DNA of 64,000 nt from Campylobacter geochelonis (GTDB lineage: Bacteria > Campylobacterota > Campylobacteria > Campylobacterales > Campylobacteraceae): positions 558,001 to 622,000 of the forward strand of contig NZ_CP053844.1 of the NCBI RefSeq assembly GCF_013201685.1, in the 5' to 3' direction. Below, piece after piece: positions 45,588 through 56,461 of this stretch (the stretch's first letter is position 1; each line of letters begins with the position of its first letter). A model generated the notes under the pieces. It searched no databases and had not been told where the DNA came from. It saw nothing but the letters and a program-made list of their open reading frames with translations. A program made the translations under genes and the position numbers.

Positions 45588-47811
45588 AAAGATTATGATT
45601 TCACTTTTTTGTGCTGCCGCGCTACACGCTAGCACTCAAGATGTCGAACTTCTAGCTGATAATGTTAGCAAAAATGGCGATGTAGTAAACGCAGAAGGCA
45701 ACGTCATAATGTACTCAAAAGAGTATTTGATAACGGCAAATAAAGCTGTGTATGACCAAAAAAATGAGATAGTTGAGTTTTTTGGAAATGTAAACTCTTT
45801 AAGAGGGCTAAACGAGACTTCAAGGACAAATTATCTAAGACTAAATTTAAAGAGCAAAGAGGATTTTGCAACTGAGAATTTTATAATGGATAAAGAGGCT
45901 GAAATTTGGATGCAAAACAACGAAAGTTGCAGTGATGATGGATATTACCGCACAAAAGGCTCTGTTGTTTCAAGTTGTAATATACAAGATCCGGATTGGC
46001 GTATAAAATACTCAAGCGGAAAACTTAACAAAGAAACTAAATTCCTTCATCTTTATAACCCGGTTTTTTATGCTGGTGATGTTCCGGTTTTTTATCTTCC
46101 ATACTTTGGATTTCCTACTGATAAAACGAGGCGAAGCGGACTTTTGATACCAGAAATTGGCTATATGAAAAACGAGGGAGTGTATTATAAACAACCGATT
46201 TATCTAGCGCCTTATGAGAGTTGGGATTTGCAGTTTGACCCACAAGTTCGCTCACGTCGTGGCTTTGGAATTTATACAACATTTCGTTTTGCTGACTCGC
46301 CTTACTCATACGGAGAGATTCGTGGTGGGATATTTGATAACTTTAAAAGAGCGCAAGAAAAACTTGAGTATAAAAACGAAAAACATCACGGTATCGAGTT
46401 TGAATACGATAGAAGCAAGCTTGCTAAGTATCTTATAGATGGGGATTTTAAAGAGCAACTTTGGATAGATTTTAAAAAAGTTAATGATGTTGAGTATTTT
46501 GACTTAAAAGAAAAAGGTGGGCTTTCAGATGATGATGACTCGCTGGTTGCTTCAAGACTAAATTATTATTTAACTACGGATGAGCATTATTTTGGGCTTT
46601 ATTCAAGATATTATATAGATACCGATAAATTAAACAAGAAAAATACATTTAGAAACGATGACACCATTCAAGAGCTACCAACATTGCAGTATCATAAATT
46701 TAGCAACTCGCTCTTTTTAGATAACTTGATTTACTCAGTCGATACTAAATACCACAATTATACAAGAAGCGTTGGAACTGAAGCTAGTCAATATGAGTTA
46801 AATATACCGCTTAGCTTTAGTTTGCCACTTTTTAATGATTATTTAAATTTAAAATTTAGTGAAAATTTATATGCAACACATATAGACTACAGAGATAATT
46901 TCTTATATAGAAATGGCGGATTAAGTAGTGATGATAGCGCAAACTACGTAAACCATTATCATAGAATTTCATTAAGCACTGATTTGGCAAAGGCTTATGA
47001 TAGTTTTTATCATACAGTAAATTTCGAGCTTGATTATATAGTGCCAGGTTATCAAAGTGGAGATATAAACTCAAGACTTTTTAAAGAGTATCAATACGAC
47101 TATGATAAAGAGCGAGGCAGAGTCAATCAAAACCGCCTTAATGATATCGCAAGCAATCTTTACTATGAAGATAACTTCTTAGGCGAACTTGGTAAAGACT
47201 ATACGCAAAGAAACTTTGGCGCTAAATTTACTGAGTATATATATGATGAAAATGGTAGAAAATTTATACGCCACTCTGTTAGACAAAGATATGATTTTGA
47301 AGATGAAGAGCTTGGGGATTTAACTCATAGGCTAGATTTATACTTTAAAAATGGCTTTAGTATAGGAAATAGATTTGAGTATTCTCACGAAAATCATGAG
47401 TTTGAAAAGATTCAAACATATGCAAGATATGCAGATACTAAATTTAGTGCCTCTATAAATCACACTTATGAAAATGTAAAACGAGCCACCGATAGATACG
47501 ACAAAGATAACTATACCATACTAAATGCGTCTGTAAATTTACCTAACTTTTATAAAGTTTTTGGAAGTTGGGAGTATGATTGGGAAAGAGAGTATAACAA
47601 GATGTGGCGTCTTGGCGTTACGCACAACAGAAGATGTTGGAACTATACATTTGTTTATCAAGAAGATATAGAGCCACGCACTTCAAGTTCGTTGAGTTAT
47701 GAAAAAGCTAAAAAAGAGCAAGGTTTTTACTTCTTTGTAAATTTCTATCCTTTTGGCGGAGTGAGTTATGACTTTTCAAAAGACAAAGAGTATAAGGCAG
47801 CAAATCAATAA
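45580..47811 (+). CDS. lptD: LPS assembly protein LptD
   Basis: Outer-membrane beta barrel that inserts lipopolysaccharide into the outer leaflet. 743 residues: signal peptide ending LHAS, a periplasmic OstA/jellyroll domain to about 190 (VELLADNVSKNGDVVNAEGNV), the conserved cysteine pair region NNESCSDDGYYRT..SSCNIQDPDWRI, and a 26-strand barrel ending in short strands. A C-terminal cysteine (NRRCWNYTFVYQED) can complete the inter-domain disulfide that the Dsb system would form. Start TTG 45580 or ATG 45595; the former lies inside the RDD stop. It is coupled to the next gene (ATAATG). Confidence 0.93.
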   Translation: MLKKIMISLFCAAALHASTQDVELLADNVSKNGDVVNAEGNVIMYSKEYLITANKAVYDQKNEIVEFFGNVNSLRGLNETSRTNYLRLNLKSKEDFATENFIMDKEAEIWMQNNESCSDDGYYRTKGSVVSSCNIQDPDWRIKYSSGKLNKETKFLHLYNPVFYAGDVPVFYLPYFGFPTDKTRRSGLLIPEIGYMKNEGVYYKQPIYLAPYESWDLQFDPQVRSRRGFGIYTTFRFADSPYSYGEIRGGIFDNFKRAQEKLEYKNEKHHGIEFEYDRSKLAKYLIDGDFKEQLWIDFKKVNDVEYFDLKEKGGLSDDDDSLVASRLNYYLTTDEHYFGLYSRYYIDTDKLNKKNTFRNDDTIQELPTLQYHKFSNSLFLDNLIYSVDTKYHNYTRSVGTEASQYELNIPLSFSLPLFNDYLNLKFSENLYATHIDYRDNFLYRNGGLSSDDSANYVNHYHRISLSTDLAKAYDSFYHTVNFELDYIVPGYQSGDINSRLFKEYQYDYDKERGRVNQNRLNDIASNLYYEDNFLGELGKDYTQRNFGAKFTEYIYDENGRKFIRHSVRQRYDFEDEELGDLTHRLDLYFKNGFSIGNRFEYSHENHEFEKIQTYARYADTKFSASINHTYENVKRATDRYDKDNYTILNASVNLPNFYKVFGSWEYDWEREYNKMWRLGVTHNRRCWNYTFVYQEDIEPRTSSSLSYEKAKKEQGFYFFVNFYPFGGVSYDFSKDKEYKAANQ

Positions 47812-48524
47812 TGATAACACCTAGGCAAAAACTATCTTTTAAAGATAGATTAGATGCAGCTCAAATGTTATATGATGTTTTGCCACTAGATGATATCATG
47901 CAAAAAAAGCCTTTGCTGGTTTGTTCATCGCTTGATTCTGTTGTTTTGGTTGATTATATAGCTAGAAAGTTAAAGCTAAGTTATGAGCTGCTTTTTACAG
48001 AAAATATAGTCTCGCCGATAAATCCAGACTGCATTATAGCGATGGTAAGCGAAACAGAAGAGATAGTTGTTATAGATGAATTAGTTAAATCTTTTGGCAT
48101 AAATTTAGACTATGTTTATGGTGAAAGTAGTAGAAAATACGAGGAGAAGATTTTAAAAAACGTTTATAAGTATAGAAAAGGTGAGCTTATCGGTAGTTTT
48201 GAAGGCAAGAATATCTTGCTTATGGATGAGGGTTGTGAGACAGGAATCACAGCTTTGACATGCCTAAAATCGATTATAAGTTTAAATGCAAAGTCTGTAT
48301 CATATGCTACTCCGCTGATTGCAAGCGATGTAGTTCAAAATTTAAGCATAGTAACAGACCAAATTTATACGGTTCATAGTATAGCAAATTTCGTTGAGGT
48401 TGATTTTTATTACGATGATAAAACCAAAGCAAATTCGCAAAAAATAATCTCTATATTAGAAGAGAGCCCATACTATCTGCCGTTACAAAAAGAAGGAGAC
48501 AAAGAAACATGCAGTATTCAATAG
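47811..48524 (+). CDS. Phosphoribosyltransferase-like protein
   Basis: 237-residue cytoplasmic protein. A PRPP-loop-like segment [22 protein letters not shown] at about 135-156 and the flanking strand [18 protein letters not shown] suggest a type I phosphoribosyltransferase fold, of the kind found in Campylobacter next to lptD and pnp. The loop has Glu-Gly-Cys-Glu-Thr-Gly in place of the canonical Asp-Asp-(V/I)-x-(T/S)-(G), so activity is open. Overlaps lptD by one base and pnp by 16. Confidence 0.7.
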   Translation: MITPRQKLSFKDRLDAAQMLYDVLPLDDIMQKKPLLVCSSLDSVVLVDYIARKLKLSYELLFTENIVSPINPDCIIAMVSETEEIVVIDELVKSFGINLDYVYGESSRKYEEKILKNVYKYRKGELIGSFEGKNILLMDEGCETGITALTCLKSIISLNAKSVSYATPLIASDVVQNLSIVTDQIYTVHSIANFVEVDFYYDDKTKANSQKIISILEESPYYLPLQKEGDKETCSIQ

Positions 48525-50701
48525 AAGTAAACAATCAAGTAGAAATTTTTGACCTTGATAAGGTAGCCAAACAAGCAGCTGGCGCTGTTTTGATGAGAGT
48601 TAAAAACACAGTAGTTTTAGCAACTGTAGCGCGAGATGAAGTTCAAGTAGATGGCGATTTTTTGCCTTTAACAGTTCAATACGTAGAAAAAGCATATGCA
48701 ACTGGAAGAATTCCTGGTGGATATATTAAAAGAGAGACTAAACCAGGTGATTTTGAAACCCTAACTAGCCGCATTATCGATAGAAGTTTAAGACCGCTTT
48801 TTCCAAAAGGATATGCATATCCAACTCAAATAGTCGTTTTTGTTCTTTCAGCAGACTCTGAAGTAGATCTTCAGGTTGTAGCTTTAAACGCAGCAAGCGT
48901 GGCGCTATACTTAAGCGATATCCCAGTTGATAGACCAGTTTGTGGCGTTAGAGTAGGTAGGATAAATGATGAGTTTGTTATAAACCCTTCAAATTCTCAG
49001 CTAAAAGATAGCTCACTTGATTTATACGTAGCTGGTGTAAAAGATGAACTTTTAATGATAGAGATGAGATCAATCTCACAAGAGAGTAACGAAATTTCGC
49101 CGATTGCTACGATGATGACTCCGATGGTAGATCCACTTATTTCAGAGAGCATAAATTTAACTCAAAGTATGAATGAATTTAACGAAGAGCTTATGGTTGA
49201 AGCTATCAAATTTGGTGCAGATGCGATACTAAAAGGAAGCAACGCTTATGAAGAGGCGTTTAAAGCGCATAAAAAAGCGCCTGCAAATTTAGAGTTTAAA
49301 CCTGAGATTGAAAATGAAAATATAGCACTTTATATCGATCAATTTTACAAAGATGAGGTTAAATTTGCTATAAATCAAATGGCAAAAAGCGAGCGAGCAA
49401 CAGAGCTTAATAAGATAGTTAAAACCATATTAAGCGATGAAACAGCTATAACAGAAGGTTGGGAAGAGGGCGTTATATCTAACGTCTTAGGCAAATACAA
49501 AAAAAGAATCGTTAGAGAGCAAATCGTAAATGATAGAGTAAGAGCCGATGGCAGAGGACTAAAAGAGGTTCGCCCTATATCAATCGAGACGAATTTACTT
49601 CCAAATGCGCATGGAAGTTGCCTTTTTACTAGAGGTCAAACTCAAGCGTTAGTTATCACGACTTTAGGAAGTGATGGAGATGCTCAAATGAGCGAGTCTT
49701 TGACTGAGAAAAATGCGCTTACTGATAGATTTATGGTAAATTATAACTTCCCTGGCTTTAGCGTTGGCGAGGCAAGTCCATTAAGAAGCCCAGGCAGAAG
49801 AGAGCTAGGACATGGAAATTTAGCCAAACGCGCACTTGCTCCAAGCATTTATGCAAACGAGCCTCAAGTTATCAGAGTTGTTAGCGAAATTCTAGAATCA
49901 AACGGCTCAAGCTCGATGGCTACGGTTTGTGGTGGGGCTTTATCTTTAAGAGCGGCTGGTGTAAATACTATAAAACTAGTTGCTGGTATCGCGATGGGGT
50001 TGATTTTTGAAAATGATAAACACGCGATTTTAAGCGATATTATGGGGCTTGAAGATCACGATGGCGATATGGACTTTAAAGTTGCTGGAACGATTGATGG
50101 AATTACAGCTTTGCAAATGGATATAAAACTTGGTGGAATTAGCCTAGAAGTGCTAAGAGAGGCGCTTTATCAAGCAAAAGAGGGACGCGAGCATATCCTT
50201 AAAATTATGCAAAGAGCAGATGAAGAGATAGTTATAAACGAAGATGTGCTTCCAAAACTGGAGCTTTTTAGCGTTGAACCTAGCAAAATCGTTGATATCA
50301 TCGGACAAGCTGGAAAAACTATAAAAGAGATTATAGAGAAATTTGGCGTATCGATTGACCTTGATAGAGATAAAGGAGAGGTTAAAATCTCTGGCGGCAA
50401 GAAAAAACAGGTAGAAGCGGCAAAAGACTATATAATTGAAATCACCCAAAAAGAGCCAAGAGGCTTTAGAAAAGGTGGCTCAAAACGAGAACCAAAGAAA
50501 AATGTTCACTTTGAAGTAGGCGAGGAATTCGAGGGTGAAGTTAAGAGTATGGTTGATTTTGGTGCGTTTATACACCTAAAAGATGGCGTTGATGGGCTTT
50601 TACATATATCTAAGATAAAAACTCCGCTAAAAGCTGGCGATATGGTAAAAGTAAAAGTTAGCGAACTTAAAGGCTCAAAAATTTCGCTCGAACTTGCATA
50701 A
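48509..50701 (+). CDS. pnp: Polynucleotide phosphorylase
   Basis: 730-residue exoribonuclease that degrades RNA with phosphate and can add tails. Two RNase PH cores ([78 protein letters not shown]-type region), a KH domain ([20 protein letters not shown]) at about 595-650, and an S1 domain at the end ([24 protein letters not shown]). All domains are present and full length. In campylobacters it supports growth at low temperature. Starts ATG 48509 behind AAGGAGA. Confidence 0.98.
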   Translation: MQYSIEVNNQVEIFDLDKVAKQAAGAVLMRVKNTVVLATVARDEVQVDGDFLPLTVQYVEKAYATGRIPGGYIKRETKPGDFETLTSRIIDRSLRPLFPKGYAYPTQIVVFVLSADSEVDLQVVALNAASVALYLSDIPVDRPVCGVRVGRINDEFVINPSNSQLKDSSLDLYVAGVKDELLMIEMRSISQESNEISPIATMMTPMVDPLISESINLTQSMNEFNEELMVEAIKFGADAILKGSNAYEEAFKAHKKAPANLEFKPEIENENIALYIDQFYKDEVKFAINQMAKSERATELNKIVKTILSDETAITEGWEEGVISNVLGKYKKRIVREQIVNDRVRADGRGLKEVRPISIETNLLPNAHGSCLFTRGQTQALVITTLGSDGDAQMSESLTEKNALTDRFMVNYNFPGFSVGEASPLRSPGRRELGHGNLAKRALAPSIYANEPQVIRVVSEILESNGSSSMATVCGGALSLRAAGVNTIKLVAGIAMGLIFENDKHAILSDIMGLEDHDGDMDFKVAGTIDGITALQMDIKLGGISLEVLREALYQAKEGREHILKIMQRADEEIVINEDVLPKLELFSVEPSKIVDIIGQAGKTIKEIIEKFGVSIDLDRDKGEVKISGGKKKQVEAAKDYIIEITQKEPRGFRKGGSKREPKKNVHFEVGEEFEGEVKSMVDFGAFIHLKDGVDGLLHISKIKTPLKAGDMVKVKVSELKGSKISLELA

Positions 50702-50709
50702 AGTAACAA

Positions 50710-50733
50710 AATATTGGCAAATTTGCCAATATT
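50710..50733 (+). terminator. 24-base palindromic hairpin after pnp
   Basis: AATATTGGCAAA followed directly by its complement; the loop is the central AATT. CTTGTTTT follows, so the T-run is interrupted. Confidence 0.75.
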
Positions 50734-50805
50734 CTTGTTTTAGTTTGCATATAAAATCAATATTGAGTAAAATAAGAGAAAATAATATCAAAAAAAGGAT
50801 TTAAT

Positions 50806-51657
50806 ATGATGTTTAAAAAGCTATTTTTCCCTATCGGTGGTGGAGATGAGTTAAAAGAGAGAATTCGCGGCGCGCTACTTGTAAACAAATGGTTTGGAAC
50901 ACATATGAGTATTATGGCGTTTCAGCTTGACCCATCAACTGTTTATAATGTCAGAATGACACTTAGAGGCGGGGTTATGATGGATGAGTTTTTAAAAACC
51001 GCAAAAGAAGAGTTAGAAGCCGAGCAAGAAGAAAATATCAGAATTTTTAAAGAAGAGTGCGATAAATTAGGCATTAAAGTTAGCGAAGATCAACATCAGC
51101 CAAATAGCGCATTTTTAAGAAATGTCATCGGAACTCGTTCAGAGCTAGTCGAAAAACACTCTAAATATTGCGATTTAGTTGTCGTAGCAGTTCCGCCAAC
51201 TGGAACTATCACTGGTACTTTTGAAGCCGGTGTTGTAAAAAGCGGAAAACCAGCTATAGTTATCCCAAGAGAGCTTAAAGAGTTTAAAATCGAAAGAGTT
51301 CTAGTAAGTCTTACTGGAAGCACAACTAACTCAAGAGCTTTGACTAATGCTATTCCTATTTTAAAAGAGGCTAAAGAGGTTCACTGCATTACAGCTCAAC
51401 ACTATCTTCAAGATAGTATGGAAGAGACTCAAGGCAGGATTAGAAACTATCTTAGTATGCACGGCATAAACCCAACTTTTGAAATAGTTAAAACTGAGGG
51501 TAAAATTCCAGGACAGGTTTTAACCGATGCTGCTAAAAATGGCAAATTTGACCTTATAGTAACTGGCATAAATGAAGATAGCGGATTTAGAGAGATATTC
51601 TTAGGCGGCGCTTCAAGATACTTCCTTAAAAACACAACCGTTCCTGTGTTTATGTAA
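50806..51657 (+). CDS. Tandem universal stress protein
   Basis: 283 residues made of two UspA-like halves. The N-terminal half (KKLFFPIGGGDELKERI to about 140) is poorly conserved. The C-terminal half begins at RVLVSLTGSTTNSRALTNAIPIL and ends with DLIVTGINEDSGFREIFLGGASRYFLKNTTVPVFM, which carries a G-x2-G-x9-G-type nucleotide loop. Tandem UspA proteins bind ATP or other nucleotides and are linked to survival under starvation or oxygen stress. Monocistronic with AAGGA before the ATG and its own terminator. Confidence 0.82.
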   Translation: MMFKKLFFPIGGGDELKERIRGALLVNKWFGTHMSIMAFQLDPSTVYNVRMTLRGGVMMDEFLKTAKEELEAEQEENIRIFKEECDKLGIKVSEDQHQPNSAFLRNVIGTRSELVEKHSKYCDLVVVAVPPTGTITGTFEAGVVKSGKPAIVIPRELKEFKIERVLVSLTGSTTNSRALTNAIPILKEAKEVHCITAQHYLQDSMEETQGRIRNYLSMHGINPTFEIVKTEGKIPGQVLTDAAKNGKFDLIVTGINEDSGFREIFLGGASRYFLKNTTVPVFM

Positions 51658-51660
51658 TTA

Positions 51661-51695
51661 AATTTGGCTTTTTATAAGCCAAATTTACTTTTTTA
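51661..51695 (+). terminator. Terminator after the stress-protein gene
   Basis: Ten-bp stem AAATTTGGCT (51661-51670) with AGCCAAATTT (51678-51687), followed by ACTTTTTT. Confidence 0.88.
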
Positions 51696-51699
51696 TCAA

Positions 51700-52210
51700 A
51701 TCAACTTTTATTGCTACTATAGAAAACTACCGATTGATAGTGCTAAGCTGGAATTTATAAATTTAATATTTTATTTTAAATACACTAAACAAATTTAGCA
51801 TTTTAAATTTAGTTTATTTTGTTAAAAAATCTAGCTTTATTATTTTATAAATTTTTAAAATTTAACTAGTCTGTATTTTATAAAACAAATTACTTTTTAA
51901 TAACTTGTAATCAAGCTTTTTTAAATTTAACTAAATTTAGATGAAATTCGAGCGATTTTAGAGCTTAAAAATCATGCTTATTTTTGTGCTATTAAAATAA
52001 ATATCCAGTTTACACTAAATTTTATCCTTGTAGCATTATTTAAACAACGCATATTAGCGCGTTTATATATTTAAATAGGTTGATTAAATTTATATAGGTT
52101 ATAATAGTTTATTATTATATTCAATTTTATATTTTAAGTTGATTTGTTTAGACTTGATTTATATTTAAGTATAAGGGTAGTAAGATTATTTATATGTTAT
52201 CTTAATATTA
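51700..52210. other. Gene-free AT-rich spacer with autotransporter leader
   Basis: About 510 bases with no supportable ORF. A TATAAT at 52100-52105 may be the -10 of the autotransporter gene, giving a leader of about 110 bases before AGGAGG. The rest shows only AAATTT-rich AT sequence. Confidence 0.45.
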
Positions 52211-52220
52211 GGAGGATGGT

Positions 52221-54371
52221 ATGAAACTAAATTTAGCTAATACACGCCCTTGTTTGTATGGTTGTGCTAATGGCACTAAAAAACTTATAACTATAAGCGT
52301 TATAGTTTCTAGTCTGCTTTTACCACTTGCAGCAGCGGTAAATATCACGTGGGATAATGATTCGGATAAATCACTGCTTATGCGTCTTGATGGCTGGGAT
52401 GATTCTTTAGGTCAAGGCGATATAACAAAGAATTTAGAAGGAAATATCATCGCAGTTAACTCAGATCCTGGTAAAAATGATATAAACGGAGCTGTTTTTG
52501 GAGGATATTATAAAGCAGGCAACGATAAAATCGTTAGAAATAATGTCGTAAAAATAATGAATGGAAACATAGGCAAGGATGTGCGAGGTGGAAATTCTAC
52601 TTGGGGTTTGGTAGAATCAAACAGAGTAGAAGTTTTTGGTGGGCATATAGGCAATAATGTAAATGGAGGAACTAGCGTAGAAGGCAATGTCCAAGGAAAT
52701 ATTGTAGATGTTTATGGCGGAACTATAAAACGTATAGTTAGTGGCGGAAGTACCAATAAGATTTCAGATTCAAACGAAGTTAACATCTTTGGTGGAACTA
52801 TCGGCGATAAAGATAATAACGGCAGAGTTTATGGTGGATATAGCCAAGTAGGCTCATCTACAAAAAATGCAGTCACCATTTCGGGTGGAACTGTAAATGG
52901 CGATATCGTTGGCGGATATATTGTGTCCTCTTCTGCAGGTCAAGCCACCTCAAACACAGTTACCATTAAAGGTAATCCAAATTTAGCTAACTCAACTATC
53001 TATGGTGGATATAATGGTTATTATTCAAACGATACAGCCTTTGATAACTTTGTTAAAGGTAATACATTAAATTTATACTCTAAAGGCTTAAATGCAAAAA
53101 ACATAGCTAACTTTGAAAACATAAATTTCTATCTACCAGCTGACTTTAAGCATAATGATACAGTTTTAACTCTACACGATACAAAAGATACAGATATATC
53201 AAAAGCTAAAGTTGCAGTAGGAGTAATAGATGGTAAAGCGCCTAAACTTGAAGTAAATGAAAGAGTAAATTTACTGCACTCACTAAATGCTAAAGTAATT
53301 CACCCAACTGATATGAGTAATCACGTAAGCCTTATGCAAGGAGTTTCTAAAGAGTATACTTTAGAGCTAAAAAATGATGAAGAAAAATACCTCTATGCCT
53401 TAGTTACAAAAGTACCCAAAAAACCAGTCACTCCAGAAGAACCAGCTTATAAAGAAAATCCAGGAGTAAAATCTTTCTTAGAAGCTGAGCTTAGCACTGC
53501 TTCGTTGTTAAATCAAGGAGTTGATTTAACAAGTAGCGATGGTATAAAAGCTATGAGAACTTCATATGATGAGCAGTATGGTTTGGGTGTATTTTCAGTA
53601 ATTGGAGGAAGTGATATAAGATATAAAACAGGCTCATATGTAGATATAAAAGGCTTTAACTTTGCAGCTGGTGTATCAAATAGTGTGTTGGATAACTCTT
53701 TAGTATATGGTCTGTTTTTTGAGTACGGAAAAGGCGAGTATGATAGCTTTAACTCATTTGCAAACTCAAGTGTTGTAAGAGGAAGTGGAGATACTAAATA
53801 CTACGGTTTGGCATTTGCTTTAGAAAAAGAGCTAGAAGATAGATTTTACATAGATGCAAGCGTAAGAGCTGGTAGAAGCAAGAGCGATTATAAAAGCAAT
53901 GACTTTAATGGCTTAGCTAGTTTTGATATAAGTAGAAACTACTATGGAGCACATATTGGAGTTGGTAAGATAGTAGAGCTAAATTCGGTTTCAAATTTAA
54001 ACTTATACACTAAGCTACTTTACTCAAGATTAGAGGGAAAAGATGTTGATATAAGAGGAGATAAATTTAGCTTTAATGCGATTGATTCGATACGAACAAA
54101 GCTTGGAGCTAGATATGAGTATCTAATAAACAATGGCTTTGATATATACACTGGCGTAGCGTGGGAAAAAGAGTATGATGGTGAGGCCAAAGGTTTTAAC
54201 CATGCAACAAACAAAAGCATAGACGCGCCAAAACTAAAAGGTGATAGTGCTGTGCTAGAACTTGGAAGCAACTACCAAACTAATAGCTTTAACATAGGCA
54301 CAAACCTTCAAGGATATCTTGGAGATAAAGAAGGAATTAGTGGTGGTGTTAAGGTGGAGTATAAGTTTTAA
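52221..54371 (+). CDS. Classical (type Va) autotransporter
   Basis: 716 residues. An unusually long hydrophilic N-terminal tail (MKLNLANTRPCLYGCANGTKK) precedes the signal core LITISVIVSSLLLPLAAA. Passenger about 40-410: repeated NxVxIxGGTIxxxVxGG turns (EVFGGHIGNNVNGG, DVYGGTIKRIVSGG, NIFGGTIGDKDNNG) indicate a short beta-helix. A Pro/Glu linker (KKPVTPEEPAYKE) leads to a barrel from about 440 to 716, ending VKVEYKF with the terminal Phe required for outer-membrane insertion. No protease or lipase active site is visible. AGGAGG precedes the ATG. Host adhesion is likely but unproven. Confidence 0.9.
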   Translation: MKLNLANTRPCLYGCANGTKKLITISVIVSSLLLPLAAAVNITWDNDSDKSLLMRLDGWDDSLGQGDITKNLEGNIIAVNSDPGKNDINGAVFGGYYKAGNDKIVRNNVVKIMNGNIGKDVRGGNSTWGLVESNRVEVFGGHIGNNVNGGTSVEGNVQGNIVDVYGGTIKRIVSGGSTNKISDSNEVNIFGGTIGDKDNNGRVYGGYSQVGSSTKNAVTISGGTVNGDIVGGYIVSSSAGQATSNTVTIKGNPNLANSTIYGGYNGYYSNDTAFDNFVKGNTLNLYSKGLNAKNIANFENINFYLPADFKHNDTVLTLHDTKDTDISKAKVAVGVIDGKAPKLEVNERVNLLHSLNAKVIHPTDMSNHVSLMQGVSKEYTLELKNDEEKYLYALVTKVPKKPVTPEEPAYKENPGVKSFLEAELSTASLLNQGVDLTSSDGIKAMRTSYDEQYGLGVFSVIGGSDIRYKTGSYVDIKGFNFAAGVSNSVLDNSLVYGLFFEYGKGEYDSFNSFANSSVVRGSGDTKYYGLAFALEKELEDRFYIDASVRAGRSKSDYKSNDFNGLASFDISRNYYGAHIGVGKIVELNSVSNLNLYTKLLYSRLEGKDVDIRGDKFSFNAIDSIRTKLGARYEYLINNGFDIYTGVAWEKEYDGEAKGFNHATNKSIDAPKLKGDSAVLELGSNYQTNSFNIGTNLQGYLGDKEGISGGVKVEYKF

Positions 54372-54411
54372 GAGCTAAAAAGAGTATGGGTTTATAACTC
54401 ATATTTTTATA

Positions 54412-54487
54412 AATTTAGGCTTTAAATTTTAGCGCTAATCGAACTTTTAAGAGTTTCAAATTTGCTAAATTTAAAGCCTATAAATTT
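54412..54487. repeat. Imperfect inverted repeat after the autotransporter
   Basis: ATAAATTTAGGCTTTAAA near 54412 is matched by an inverted GCTAAATTTAAAGCCTATAA near 54464, with a 30-base loop. It could serve as terminator on either strand. Confidence 0.45.
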
Positions 54488-54668
54488 TGGTTTTAGTATT
54501 TGATAAAGTTAATCCACTTTTTATAAGTTTGTTTGCTTGATAAATTTATTTTATTTTTTCAATCTAAAGCTAAATTTAGCTTTGTGGTAGCTAAATTTAT
54601 AAGGCTAATTTAATGAAACAAGTACAATAGCAAGTCAAAATGGAACTAAAAATACCATTTGCTATAGC

Positions 54669-55061
54669 TCAACTAAACTCTATCTTTTTTATAGGAAGTT
54701 TGATATTAGCTCTAAATTCCATAAAATAGCTAATCCAAAAAGTATATAACATATATAAAATATATGTTATATACATAAACATTCTATCTTCGTAATTCTT
54801 TGTATCGTCTAAGATTTTAATAGCGAAAGTAATAGCCAAAAACACAGTCCAGTAAGCCACCAGCCGCATTACTCCGCGCCAAAATCTATGAAAAGCTCGG
54901 TAGTAAAGATATGTAGAAAACAGCGTAACAAAAAACGCAGTCTTGTTAAAACCAGATTGCTTGGCTACAACATTGCCATTATACTCATAAATGTGTTTGA
55001 TACCGTCTATTATGAAGCTTGGCGCATTTTCGTTTAATTTATAATGCGGCTTAAAATTTCC
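54669..55061 (-). pseudogene. DUF2628-like membrane protein fragment without a start codon
   Basis: The open frame reads [16 protein letters not shown], then QSGFNKTAFFVTLFSTYLYYRAF, a stretch like DUF2628 (GFxxxAFFFGxxYLLYRxxW), then three helices to KKIEFS. No ATG, GTG or TTG occurs in this frame between the upstream stop at about 55107 and ATG 54869, which lies inside the conserved region. So either the first part has been lost by a frameshift or a very rare start is used. The frame begins in the argH tail, so truncation at the argH junction is one explanation. Only the 66-residue end behind ATG 54869 could be translated normally. Confidence 0.5.
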
Positions 55062-56461
55062 TAAATTTTTAGCTTTAAAGCATTTTCTATAAATTTTTGA
55101 GCTACTTCAATCTGCTTTAAAACGCTCTCATTTGCCGTGCCGCCGTAACTTTTTCTAGCTTCTTTTGAGTTGGCTAAATTTAGCGCGTCCAAAGCCGTTT
55201 CATCGATTCTTTCATCTACGCTTTGAAGGTGCAAAAGTCCAACATCGCTTAAGTCAAGCCCAGCGCTCTCAGCCACAGCAACACAACGCCCAGTGATATG
55301 GTGGGCTTCTCTAAATGGGATATTTTTTTGTTTTACTAGATAATCAGCCAAATCAGTAGCGCTTAAATGACCTTTTTTACACGCTTTTAGCATGGCGTCG
55401 GTGTTAAATTTAGTAGTTTTTAACATCTCGTTTAAGATAACAAGGCTAGTTTTAGCAGTTTCTAAACTATCAAAAACACCCTCTTTATCCTCTTGCATAT
55501 CTTTGTTATACGCCAAAGGAAGGGATTTCATAGTTGTTAAAAGTGCGATTAAATTTCCATAAACGCGACCAGTTTTTCCACGTATCAGTTCGGCTACATC
55601 TGGATTTTTTTTCTGTGGCATAATAGAGCTTCCAGTGGAAAATTTATCACTTATACTTATGAAACCAAACTCTTGCGAACTCCATAAAATCAGCTCTTCG
55701 CACAGTCTTGAAGTGTGAGTAAACAAAACACTTATGTTAAAAAGCATTTCTAGTGCAAAGTCTCTATCGCTAACTGAATCCATCGCATTAAAAGTAGGCG
55801 CATAAAAGCCAAGTGTCGATGAAGTTACTTCTCTATTTATCGCATGAGGCGTGCCAGCAAGAGCTGCTGAGCCAAGTGGGCAGAGGTTGTTTCTTTCAAA
55901 ACTAGATATAAAGCGCTCAAAATCTCTCATAAACATAAAACTATAAGCCATCAAATGATACGCAAGGCTTACTGGTTGAGCGTGTTGAAGGTGAGTGTAT
56001 CCTGGCATTAGAGTGTCTAAATTTGAACTAGAGATAGTTTTTAGGGTTGATATTAAATTTAGTACAAGTTTTGCCAACTCTTTATTTTGCTTTAGCACAA
56101 AAAGTCGAAAGTCAAGGGCGACTTGATCGTTTCTACTTCTTGCTGTGTGAAGTTTACCGCCAATCTCACTTCCGATAATCTCACTTAGGCGTTTTTCAAC
56201 CGCCATATGGATATCTTCATCTTCGGTTTTAAACTCAAATTTATTATCTTCTATTTCGCTTAAAACCTGTTTTAGCCCATCAACTAGCGTTTTGCTTTCA
56301 TCTTTTGTGATGATAGCGCACTCGCTAAGCATTGTCGCGTGGGCGATTGAGCCTTCGATATCCTCTTTGTATAAATTTCTATCAAAGCCGATTGAAGCAT
56401 TAAATTCTTCTAAAAGTTGCGAGCTTTCTTCGCTAAATCTTCCTTGCCAAAGCTTTTTCAC
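55061..56461 (-). CDS. argH: Argininosuccinate lyase
   Basis: 466-residue enzyme releasing arginine and fumarate. Signatures: [37 protein letters not shown], and the fumarase-superfamily signature [17 protein letters not shown] with the catalytic Ser. Start is GTG 56461, overlapping the stop of the CAP-domain gene (TAGTG). argH is part of arginine synthesis; pckA lies next but one upstream, an association also known in C. jejuni. Confidence 0.97.
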   Translation of the reverse strand: MKKLWQGRFSEESSQLLEEFNASIGFDRNLYKEDIEGSIAHATMLSECAIITKDESKTLVDGLKQVLSEIEDNKFEFKTEDEDIHMAVEKRLSEIIGSEIGGKLHTARSRNDQVALDFRLFVLKQNKELAKLVLNLISTLKTISSSNLDTLMPGYTHLQHAQPVSLAYHLMAYSFMFMRDFERFISSFERNNLCPLGSAALAGTPHAINREVTSSTLGFYAPTFNAMDSVSDRDFALEMLFNISVLFTHTSRLCEELILWSSQEFGFISISDKFSTGSSIMPQKKNPDVAELIRGKTGRVYGNLIALLTTMKSLPLAYNKDMQEDKEGVFDSLETAKTSLVILNEMLKTTKFNTDAMLKACKKGHLSATDLADYLVKQKNIPFREAHHITGRCVAVAESAGLDLSDVGLLHLQSVDERIDETALDALNLANSKEARKSYGGTANESVLKQIEVAQKFIENALKLKI

